This document shows positions 1-7,357 of a stretch of 64,000 nt of DNA, piece by piece. Each line of letters starts with the position of its first letter. Positions within the stretch are counted from its first letter, which is position 1. Source of the stretch: Pseudoalteromonas spongiae UST010723-006. Lineage in GTDB: Bacteria > Pseudomonadota > Gammaproteobacteria > Enterobacterales > Alteromonadaceae. The notes beneath the pieces are model-generated. The model did no database searches, was not told the origin of the DNA, and was given only the letters and a program-made list of their open reading frames with translations. Location of the stretch: NCBI RefSeq assembly GCF_000238255.3, contig NZ_CP011040.1, positions 372,001 to 436,000 of the forward strand. The letters run 5' to 3'. Position numbers and translations under genes: made by a program.

Positions 1-291
1 TATATTGCTAAAGATGATGACGACTCGGAAGAAAGAGTTGTATCAGTTGATTTGCAATGGCGCTTTCAAGTATTTGATGTAAAAGCAACGTCTAAACGTA
101 AGCGCCAATGGAGCTTTAGTAAAAACCAGTTAAAAAACCGTTTAACTAAGTTAGATGAAAATAATAAAGGTACAGAGATTAAAACAACTTTAAAAAAGAA
201 AGAAATTGATTCTGCAAAGTTTGCTAAGATGGATGATATTTCTGCCTGGTTAGTCAGTTCTGGTGCTGCAATTTTAGAATCATTACAATAG
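1..291 (+). CDS. C-terminal end of an unrecognised protein (5' truncated by window)
   Basis: The frame is open from base 1 to a TAG stop at 289-291, so this is the last 96 residues of a longer protein. The visible part has a very acidic stretch (DDDDSEE) at the window edge, then a Lys/Arg-rich region and a final helix-like segment. I recognise no domain. It lies 9 bases upstream of the next gene, which has a GGGGAG ribosome binding site overlapping this stop, so the two are very probably co-transcribed. The region is more AT-rich than the rest of the window. The function is unknown. Confidence 0.75.
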   Translation, partial: YIAKDDDDSEERVVSVDLQWRFQVFDVKATSKRKRQWSFSKNQLKNRLTKLDENNKGTEIKTTLKKKEIDSAKFAKMDDISAWLVSSGAAILESLQ

Positions 292-300
292 GGGAGTGAC

Positions 301-1785
301 ATGGCAAAATTTTCATTTCATAAAGAACAATTCAAAACTAATGATCCGGTATGGAAAGCAGAACGCGAAGCCTTATTTGAAAAGCTCTTACCCATAATTG
401 GCAGTAGTAAAACAAAAAAAAATGCCACCTTAAGAAGGTACTTTTTGAAAGGTGAATGGACATTACACAGTGAACATGACCTGAGTTTTGTATCCAAATT
501 GTTTTTTTTACCTGAGTTAAAAAAAGAACATTTCTACCAAGTGTTGAATGAAGTACCTTGGGAAGAAGGCAAGCTAGGTTTCAGAAAAGGTTTCTTTTCA
601 AGGCTATTAACTGGAAGATTAATGAATGAGTTAGCAATAACTGATGGGTTAATTGAAGATTTTTACGAACTTGCTGTCGATGGTTTAGCACAATACAGCG
701 AAGAAAGCATTGAAATAAAAGGTATAAAACATGCTCGCTTCCCTTGGCATGTTGATCAGAGGCAGCATAATGGTTTTTTTATGTTTTATTTAACGATTGC
801 GCATGAATGGTTAACTAATAAACAGAACCAAGACAAGAGCGGATTAACTCACTTTATGCCCCATTGGTTTTCATCACTATCGTATTTAAAGTGGAATGGC
901 TACAGCATGGGAGGGATTAGAGAGACCATTTTAGAGTTGTTTACAGCTATTCAGCACTATATCCCAGAACATAAAAGTAACCCTGCGGCAACGCAAAAAC
1001 AGTTATTTGTTGATGAGTTTAAGCGCTGCGTTTTAGAGCATGGGCTCGTAAAATCAGAATTGATTGAAATCTGGCAAGAAGCAAGCGAAAACACCGAAGA
1101 AACTTGGGTTGAACATATTTATGAAAGCAACAAAAAAGATGACCCAGAAGCATGGTTAAGTTATGAATCAGGTGCCTTCACACCTTTATGCATTAGAGAC
1201 AAAAAAAGCATAGATAATCCTTGTGAAAAGATAGTATCAATCTTAACATCAAATAACTTCGTCGATGCGAACGATGTTTTCTCTGCTAAGCGTATTGAAC
1301 TTACCCACTTGCTCACTCCTGAGTGTTTAGCAGAATATCGCTCCTTTGGTATTAATACTGTTGAGGGTGAATTGACTCGGATTAAATTGAATGATCGTTT
1401 TGTAGGCACAGACAAAGCTGAAATCTATTTTGACATAATTAAAGTCACTAACTTGCCTAATGAAACAGCTACTGAAGTCCCAAGAGTTTGGTTGTTAGAA
1501 AGACCAGATAATCACTACGTAACTTTTATTGCTAGAAAATATTGTGCTAATAGAAGTTATCTGGTTGATGCCCTTAAATATGAAACAGGGTATCAACTAG
1601 TAAGGTATTTTGGTTATACCTTTGACCCTATTCGCCCTAGAGCATTACCTGTAGAACCTGGAGACTACGCAAAATACTCAGAGCTTATGGTTCAACCTTT
1701 TTATAATTGCGATTATTTGCCCTTTGTTTTTGGTACAACAGCATTTCTTATTAACGCTAATGATGATTATGTTTATCTAAACTGA
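301..1785 (+). CDS. hypothetical protein, 494 aa, second gene of an unrecognised two-gene unit
   Basis: ATG start with a GGGGAG Shine-Dalgarno at 291-296. The protein has no signal peptide and no membrane segment, so it should be cytoplasmic. It is rich in Lys, Glu, Phe, Tyr and Trp. I see no Walker motif, zinc finger or nuclease motif that I can name. The gene follows the truncated gene at 1-291 by 9 bases, in the same AT-rich stretch, and is followed by a 500-base gap without genes. Large unknown cytoplasmic proteins in AT-rich pairs at such borders are often parts of defence or mobile modules, but nothing in the sequence proves that here. Function unassigned. Confidence 0.8.
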   Translation: MAKFSFHKEQFKTNDPVWKAEREALFEKLLPIIGSSKTKKNATLRRYFLKGEWTLHSEHDLSFVSKLFFLPELKKEHFYQVLNEVPWEEGKLGFRKGFFSRLLTGRLMNELAITDGLIEDFYELAVDGLAQYSEESIEIKGIKHARFPWHVDQRQHNGFFMFYLTIAHEWLTNKQNQDKSGLTHFMPHWFSSLSYLKWNGYSMGGIRETILELFTAIQHYIPEHKSNPAATQKQLFVDEFKRCVLEHGLVKSELIEIWQEASENTEETWVEHIYESNKKDDPEAWLSYESGAFTPLCIRDKKSIDNPCEKIVSILTSNNFVDANDVFSAKRIELTHLLTPECLAEYRSFGINTVEGELTRIKLNDRFVGTDKAEIYFDIIKVTNLPNETATEVPRVWLLERPDNHYVTFIARKYCANRSYLVDALKYETGYQLVRYFGYTFDPIRPRALPVEPGDYAKYSELMVQPFYNCDYLPFVFGTTAFLINANDDYVYLN

Positions 1786-1835
1786 ATCAATGCTGTCCGA
1801 GTCGTTGAAAACTAAGTTGTAGAAACTTATCTAGT

Positions 1836-1895
1836 TCCCAGAATTAAAGTGATTGAACCGATGCGTTCTGGGATTAGTTAGATAGTTAATCTAAC
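1836..1895. repeat. two adjacent inverted repeats after the left-edge gene pair
   Basis: TCCCAGAA at 1836-1843 pairs perfectly with TTCTGGGA at 1866-1873. Immediately next to it GTTAGAT at 1877-1883 pairs with ATCTAAC at 1889-1895. The flanking CTAGTT and AACTAG could also pair around the whole structure. There is no T-run, so a simple Rho-independent terminator is not supported. It could be a transcript-end hairpin or a recombination-type site. Confidence 0.5.
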
Positions 1896-2197
1896 TAGGC
1901 ATAAATAGAAACAAATTAGATTTACCCTCATATTTAGAAAGGAAGCGAATATGATCAAGTTTACGTTTTGCCAGCTTCTGCTGTAGAGACATGATAGTCG
2001 CAAAACTTACCTTTGATGATGTTGTGATTGGTAAAAGAACATCAGCATTTCAGTGGTAATAGCGCGCCTTTTTAAGCGAGAAAGACATACTTAAAAGTTG
2101 GGGGTCGATTATTAGCCCTAATCGTAACTATGCTCCTCCATACATAAGTTAATCACTATAGCGTATTGTTTCTTAAAATAGCTTTTAGTCATAGATG

Positions 2198-2234
2198 TAC
2201 GCATTCATATCAAGGGGTTTAATTAGAATGCGTA
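2198..2234. repeat. 9-bp perfect inverted repeat in the AT-rich gap
   Basis: TACGCATTC at 2198-2206 is the exact reverse complement of GAATGCGTA at 2226-2234, with a 19-base loop. No T-run follows on the plus strand. It lies about 50 bases past the end of the minus-strand gene that stops at 2288 and might help end that transcript. Role unproven. Confidence 0.4.
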
Positions 2235-2287
2235 TGTGATTTTAATGAAAAGCCAACAGCGTAGAACTGGTATTACACTTTTCCCTC

Positions 2288-3391
2288 TTACTTTTGATTC
2301 GCTACAACCACCGCTGTTTTAAGACGTTGGCTGCCAAAGGCGGCCATTGATTGAAATGCCTCAATGGCAACAGGTAAATGTTGGCAGTCAATATCGCTTT
2401 GAATTGGTTCGTTTACATCGGGGTCGTGCACATAAACGCATTCATCGTCGATGCCTGTAACCAATACCCAATGGGGCGCTTTCATACCATCGAAACGGTA
2501 GGTGCTAATGAGTACAATCACCGCGTGTCCTTTTAGTAATTGTGCTTGTAACCACTCAAGATTGAGCTCTTGATAGCTTATATTAATGCCTAATTGTTGG
2601 CAGTTGCTTAGCATTTCATAGTGAACCCGTTCAATCACCTGTTTTTTTGTAGCGTCCCGTACACTGTCAATAAATAGCGGCGTATCGGTATTCACCATAA
2701 CTTGGCTGGTAAACCCGCGTTTATGTGCCGCAAGCGCTAAACCAAATGGGTGGCAGCCGCCATGGCCTGAGGTCATAAAAATGGTGGTGGCTTCACGCCA
2801 AATTGCCAGCTCTTGCTCGACCCAATTTTTGTTTTTGGGCGCCAGCGCTGACATTGCCATAATTAGGCTTGCTGGGCCGCAAGTAAACTCTGTGGTTTGT
2901 CTAAACCAAGGCGCAGCTAAGTGCGCCCCTTGCTCGGTATTGGCGCGAATGCGTTTTTGCATTCTGAGTGCATCACTGCTGTCGGCATAATAGGCTGCAA
3001 AACGGCCAAAAACACGGTAGCCAAGCTTTTCATACAAATTAATAGCCGCTTGGTTCTTTGCTGCAACTTCAAGGCGAATGTAAAAGCGCTTGTGTGCCTT
3101 AGCAACGCTTTCAATCGCCGTTAATAATTGCTCAGCAATGCCTTTCCCGCGCATTTCAGGTAATACCGCTAACGAATAAATGCGCCCGAGGCGGGTGCCT
3201 TTGTGTAGCCAAATTAATACGTAGCCAACGACTAAGTCGTCGTTTTCGGCCACCAATAATTTACTGTGCTCCGACACTAAATAGCGTTTAAAGCTGCGCC
3301 GACTAATTTTATCACTATGAAAACAGCGGTTTTCAATGGCAAGTAATGCGGTTAGGTCGTTACTTACTGCATCACGAATACGGCATGCCAT
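2288..3391 (-). CDS. GNAT N-acetyltransferase fused to a C39-like cysteine peptidase domain
   Basis: 367 aa in two domains. Residues 1-150 are a GNAT fold: the acetyl-CoA loop is seen as RGKGIAEQLL near 81-90 and the late GNAT motif as NLYEKLGY near 118-125. Residues 160-360 look like a papain-type C39/DUF3335 domain, with Cys171 in TCGPAS, His307 in PHWVLVTG and Asp323 in HDPD placed as a catalytic triad. There is no signal peptide, so it is cytoplasmic. The gene starts 2 bases after the stop of the RimK-like ligase upstream and is certainly in the same operon. The family is known to travel with RLAN-type ATP-grasp ligases. By inference, the pair makes and trims or acetylates a peptide or amino-acid conjugate; the substrate is unknown. 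Confidence 0.85.
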   Translation of the reverse strand: MACRIRDAVSNDLTALLAIENRCFHSDKISRRSFKRYLVSEHSKLLVAENDDLVVGYVLIWLHKGTRLGRIYSLAVLPEMRGKGIAEQLLTAIESVAKAHKRFYIRLEVAAKNQAAINLYEKLGYRVFGRFAAYYADSSDALRMQKRIRANTEQGAHLAAPWFRQTTEFTCGPASLIMAMSALAPKNKNWVEQELAIWREATTIFMTSGHGGCHPFGLALAAHKRGFTSQVMVNTDTPLFIDSVRDATKKQVIERVHYEMLSNCQQLGINISYQELNLEWLQAQLLKGHAVIVLISTYRFDGMKAPHWVLVTGIDDECVYVHDPDVNEPIQSDIDCQHLPVAIEAFQSMAAFGSQRLKTAVVVANQK

Positions 3392-3393
3392 GG

Positions 3394-4836
3394 TTATTTG
3401 CCTCGGCTCTCTAAACGGCGTAAAAACTCCGACATAATTTGCATATATAACTCTTCGCCCAGGTATTTATCTTCCACACCATGGTCGATACTTGGATTGT
3501 CGTTTACTTCAAGTACAAAGGCTTTGCCGTCGACTTCTTTAATATCAATGCCATAAAAACCATCGCCAATTACCGCAGCTGCTTTTAATGCGCTACTTAG
3601 CACCGCTTTAGGCACTTCAAATGTTGGTAAGCTATCAAACGCGCCTGAAAAGTTGCGTTTTGATTTATGGTTATAAATTTGCCAGTGATTGCGCGCCATA
3701 TAATAGCGGCAAGCATACAGTGCTCGGCCATTAATTACGCCAATACGCCAATCGTAATCGGTAAACATAAACTCTTGCGCCAGCACTAGCGCTGATTCTG
3801 CAAATAATTCGGCTAAACGTGTTTTTAGCTCCTCACGGGTTTTAACTTTAAACACCCCTTTAGAAAACGAACCTTCAGGCATTTTAAGCACTAACGGGTA
3901 GCCAAAGCTGCTCTCGAGCATAGCGATGGTATCAGGGCTTTGATCTGCCAAAATATGTGTTTTTAAGCTTGGCACTTTTTGGTAGTTAAATGCATCGTGT
4001 AAAAACACTTTATTGCAGCAACGTAAAATTGACGTTGGGTCGTCCATTACCACAAGGCCAAGCTTTTCGGCGTGTTGCGCTAAGCGATAAGTATGGTGAT
4101 CAATACCTGTGGTTTCACGAATAAATAAGCCATCGTAATGTGCTAAATTCACGCCGCTACTTGCTTCCACTATATGTACTGCAATGCCGAGCTTTTCCCC
4201 TGCTTTAATAAAACGACTCAACGCACCTTTATTACTCGGCGCTGATGCTTCTTGTTGATTAACCAACATAGCAACATCCCAACGCATTTTTTTAATGCCT
4301 TGGCGTTTTTTCCACGCAGTGTTTGCAAGCTCGCTTACCACGCTATTAAAAAACTCTTTTTCTGTGTCGCTTAAAACGGAAAAGCTCAGCATTTCAATAG
4401 TGAGTGTGAGCTGTTCTAGGTCACATTTTATTGCGACTCGTAATACCGGTACCGGGTATTCTTGATAAACCAACGCTGCCAGTTTTTGCATTTTTTCATC
4501 TTGCACACGACCAAAACACATTAGTACTGAACAGGTTTCGCCGTCGTTACATACGGTTTTATCAAGGTACTTTCTCGATACTAAAATTTGGGCTGGCGTG
4601 CGCAAGTTATTAAGCGTTTTTACACTTGGTAAAACGTCGTGGCCACGGGCTTCTGCTAATAATGAGCAGTAGTAGCCTTGGCTTAAATAGCGGCTGCTTT
4701 CGCAAAGGTTTATAACACGCGTTTTAGGCTCATCACGCTTCGGATAGTCTTTTAGGTAAGTTGCAAAATCAATTGCTTTAATATCGTTATGTGATGTGGT
4801 TTGAGTGTCATCAACCACAATTAAGGTTTTCACCAT
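3394..4836 (-). CDS. RimK-like ATP-grasp ligase with N-terminal RLAN domain
   Basis: 480 aa. The first 160 residues match the pattern of the RLAN domain (RimK-like ATP-grasp N-terminal). The C-terminal half is an ATP-grasp ligase, with the ATP lysine and loop in PLVLKMPEGSFSKGVFKV and the metal-binding LEVNDNPSIDHGVE near the C-terminus. RimK relatives ligate glutamate or other amino acids to a carboxylate using ATP. The length is well above that of ribosomal-protein RimK (about 300 aa) because of the RLAN part. It is the first gene of a two-gene operon with the GNAT/C39 fusion. The natural substrate is not known. Confidence 0.88.
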   Translation of the reverse strand: MVKTLIVVDDTQTTSHNDIKAIDFATYLKDYPKRDEPKTRVINLCESSRYLSQGYYCSLLAEARGHDVLPSVKTLNNLRTPAQILVSRKYLDKTVCNDGETCSVLMCFGRVQDEKMQKLAALVYQEYPVPVLRVAIKCDLEQLTLTIEMLSFSVLSDTEKEFFNSVVSELANTAWKKRQGIKKMRWDVAMLVNQQEASAPSNKGALSRFIKAGEKLGIAVHIVEASSGVNLAHYDGLFIRETTGIDHHTYRLAQHAEKLGLVVMDDPTSILRCCNKVFLHDAFNYQKVPSLKTHILADQSPDTIAMLESSFGYPLVLKMPEGSFSKGVFKVKTREELKTRLAELFAESALVLAQEFMFTDYDWRIGVINGRALYACRYYMARNHWQIYNHKSKRNFSGAFDSLPTFEVPKAVLSSALKAAAVIGDGFYGIDIKEVDGKAFVLEVNDNPSIDHGVEDKYLGEELYMQIMSEFLRRLESRGK

Positions 4837-5160
4837 GGATCATTCCAAGTAGTGTGGATGATGCTTTGGCACATCAAAACTGACGGTTGCAGCACACCAC
4901 TTATTTTAAAAAATAGGGTGCGAATAGGATTATTTATGCGCACTGAAGTCTTGCAAAAATTTTCGTGAGTGTGTCATGGCAAAGGGGGCTCAGCAAGCAA
5001 TATAGGTGGGATTTATCACGATTTATTTTTGTTGTAATGACAAACATTTTTATTGGAATATCAAAAGCGTAAAGGTCAACATTCGCTAGCTGTTTTTGAT
5101 GAAAAACCGCTCTTACATTCTCTTAATTCGTGCTGCCAAATTAAACCCAATTGCTAATAG
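4837..5160. other. intergenic region between ligase operon and AraC regulator
   Basis: 324 bases holding the promoter region of the minus-strand ligase operon and the 3' end of the minus-strand regulator gene. I see no ORF, strong terminator or recognisable operator here. Confidence 0.4.
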
Positions 5161-6357
5161 TTAAGCGATGGCGTTTTGCTTTCGAAATTCACTTGGTGTT
5201 ACCCCAGTTTGTTGTTTGAATGCTTTGTAAAAAGAAGAACGCGCGTTAAACCCCGCAGCCAAGGCAATTTCAAGCACCGAACTTTGGTTTGCAATAATGT
5301 GTGGTTTGGCAGCCTCAATGCGACATTGGTTTACATAATCAAAAAAATTAAGCCCTAATGTTTCATTCAATGTTTGTGAAATGTAATTGGGGGAAATAGC
5401 AGTATGCTTGGCTAGCTTTTGTAAAGATAAGCTTGAGTCTAAGTAAAGCTGCTCATTTTCCATTACCGCATTTATTTTTTCGGCAATACGTGCTGATTGC
5501 GCTTGGCTAAGTGCAGAGCGCTGGTATTTTTGCTGCCAGTTAATACCATTATGTTGTTTTTGGCTTTGTTGGTCTTTGATTTCTGTTTTGGCATCGCCTA
5601 ACAAAAACGCGTTTTCACCTATCAGCGCGGGTTTTTGTTGTAAGCCAAAGTGCGCCAAACTCCAAAGTAAAAGGAGCGATAACAACACTTCAACTCTGGC
5701 ATTAAACAGCACATTATTAAATAAGCTTGATGCAAATAATGTGGTGAGAGAAACAAGCCAAACGCACAGTGCGCTAAAGAGCAGCCAATTTACCCATTTT
5801 AACTCTTTGTTTTCATTATTAGAAAAAACATTTTTTAACTCTTTTCGATAATCGCTCAAACGGCGAATAATACGATACAAGGTATAAACGCACTGCAATA
5901 GCCAAAGCACCATCATAATCAACATGGTGGTAAACAATGTGCCAACAAGCGGGTGATTTGCAGTTACATCGTCAATAAAAATAGCGTGGTGAACATCGCT
6001 TGGCAGCATTAATATCATCACTGAAACCACCAGTGCGGGAATAACTAACACACCGTGCACAGCATGTTTTTTAGTGAATTTCCACGGGGTATTGGAGGTG
6101 ATCCCCTCAATGTAAAACCAAAGTGATGGGCAAAGTACAAACAGGGTGGGAAATACCAATGCGGTATAAATCAAATACGCACTTTCAAACAGGGTTGCCA
6201 CAATAGAATTCATAGCAAGTAATCCGCATGCTAATAAAAATACTGCTAAAGGCATAAACGTGGCGTTAGCGTGACAGCGAGAAACTAATAGTGGCACGCT
6301 TAAGCTAATTTGCCCCACCATTATGATAGTGAGCACTAGTACTATTGGGTCGGTCAC
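5161..6357 (-). CDS. membrane-bound AraC-family transcriptional regulator
   Basis: 398 aa. The N-terminal 245 residues hold about seven hydrophobic helices. The C-terminal 100 residues are an AraC/XylS double helix-turn-helix (first HTH around LQKLAKHTAISPNYIS, second around VLEIALAAGFNARSSFYKAFKQ). This layout is known for membrane-anchored AraC regulators that sense a signal at the membrane and bind DNA in the cytoplasm. The gene is divergent from the DUF6326 gene at 6539, and the 180-base space between them holds a palindrome, so it probably controls itself and that neighbour. The ligand is unknown. Confidence 0.88.
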   Translation of the reverse strand: MTDPIVLVLTIIMVGQISLSVPLLVSRCHANATFMPLAVFLLACGLLAMNSIVATLFESAYLIYTALVFPTLFVLCPSLWFYIEGITSNTPWKFTKKHAVHGVLVIPALVVSVMILMLPSDVHHAIFIDDVTANHPLVGTLFTTMLIMMVLWLLQCVYTLYRIIRRLSDYRKELKNVFSNNENKELKWVNWLLFSALCVWLVSLTTLFASSLFNNVLFNARVEVLLSLLLLWSLAHFGLQQKPALIGENAFLLGDAKTEIKDQQSQKQHNGINWQQKYQRSALSQAQSARIAEKINAVMENEQLYLDSSLSLQKLAKHTAISPNYISQTLNETLGLNFFDYVNQCRIEAAKPHIIANQSSVLEIALAAGFNARSSFYKAFKQQTGVTPSEFRKQNAIA

Positions 6358-6401
6358 TGCTTACTTCCTTTTATTGAAAAATATCCATTTTTACAGCAAA
6401 A

Positions 6402-6432
6402 AAGTGTCCGCGCTTTTAGTCTCGGACGACTT
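6402..6432. promoter_or_regulatory. palindrome between AraC regulator and DUF6326 gene, candidate operator
   Basis: AAGTGTCCG at 6402-6410 faces CGGACGACTT at 6423-6432: the core GTCCG/CGGAC is exact and the outer AAGT/ACTT also pairs after a small offset. A TATAAATTATATT stretch follows at about 6440-6452 and could supply the -10 of the plus-strand gene. The position in a divergent regulator promoter suggests an operator; this is an inference. Confidence 0.4.
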
Positions 6433-6538
6433 AACCCTTTATAAATTATATTGTTTATTTCAGTCAAGCGAGGGGCAACGCAACAAGAACAACACGCTCA
6501 CATAAAAATGGGCGCAATAAATTAATAATGGAGTAAGC

Positions 6539-6970
6539 ATGAGTCAAACTAACCAGATGCCAAGTGATTTGGTAAACGACACCATAAATGTAAAGCTTAA
6601 ATTAGCAGCACTTTGGGCTGCTGTGATGTTTTGTTATGTTTATGGTGATTACATCGAGGTGTATGTGCCCGGGGTTATGTCTAACGCGATGGCGGTAAGT
6701 GCCAATAGTGAAGGGCTACAAGCAAAATTTTTTGCAGTAGCGTTTTTAATGTCTATTCCAAGTTTGATGGTATTTTTATCGTTAGTCTTAAAACCCACTG
6801 TTAACCGCTGGTTAAATATTATTATTCCCGCATTATTTGTGCTTTTGTTAATAGGGCTAAACCTAGAAACTACGTGGATTTTTTACCTTTATTTAACAGC
6901 GTTAGAAATTATATTGTCGCTTGCCACCATTTGGTTTGCATGGCGATGGCCTAAAAATGACGCGTCTTGA
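6539..6970 (+). CDS. DUF6326 family membrane protein
   Basis: 143 aa with four hydrophobic helices after a short polar N-terminus. The early segment LKLAALWAAVMFCYVYGDYIEVYVPG is the typical opening of the DUF6326 family. ATG start with TGGAG at 6529-6533. It is an inner-membrane protein of unknown function. It stands alone, divergent from the membrane AraC regulator, which is the likely controller. Confidence 0.8.
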   Translation: MSQTNQMPSDLVNDTINVKLKLAALWAAVMFCYVYGDYIEVYVPGVMSNAMAVSANSEGLQAKFFAVAFLMSIPSLMVFLSLVLKPTVNRWLNIIIPALFVLLLIGLNLETTWIFYLYLTALEIILSLATIWFAWRWPKNDAS

Positions 6971-7357
6971 TCTGCTTTAAATTGATTGCTGTGGCGCCAA
7001 TTAACTTGTTTTTCATAATCGTTTTGGCGCTATTTGCTACACAAAAAAGCATCCGTTTTATAGATAACCCATCCTAATGGCGAGAAATAATCACGAAATT
7101 TATTTAACTTTTGCGATATTTTTATGAAATAAATGCTAATATTGCTTTTTGTGTATTAATCGTTTGGTAACGCAGTTGTTAACTGTTTGATTTACCAAGA
7201 TTACATATTAATTCGATATTGCAAAGTAATGATGTGGTTAAAATACAACCCCTTGTTGTTGCGCAAAATTGAAGCGAAACGATTATAAATTACCGATTAA
7301 CTGTCATGCTAATCCATTACTAGCAATTACTCGGTATGAGCAAAAAGGCGCTACTTA
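6971..7357. other. intergenic region before the TonB receptor, with one hairpin
   Basis: 387 bases. GCGCCAA at 6994-7000 pairs with TTGGCGC at 7024-7030, a possible transcript end for the DUF6326 gene but without a clean T-run. The remainder is AT-rich leader and promoter region of the receptor gene. I saw no Fur box I would defend and no second gene. Confidence 0.4.

Larger units (their letters stand above)
1786..2287. other. 500-base AT-rich gap without a convincing gene
   Basis: No ORF longer than a few codons looks real. The stretch contains three inverted repeats (listed separately) and a mini-ORF at 1951-1986 (11 codons) with a good AAAGGAAG ribosome site but no recognisable product. 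The base composition resembles the two genes before it more than the genes after it. It may be a decayed end of an inserted segment. Confidence 0.5.

Noticed and set aside
301-1785. Assignment of the unknown protein to a named defence system such as Zorya or BREX
   Set aside because: The gene pair and location are suggestive, but no motif I can name supports any specific system.
1951-1986. 11-codon mini-ORF with a good ribosome site in the left gap
   Set aside because: Too short to support as a gene and no downstream gene on that strand for a leader-peptide role.
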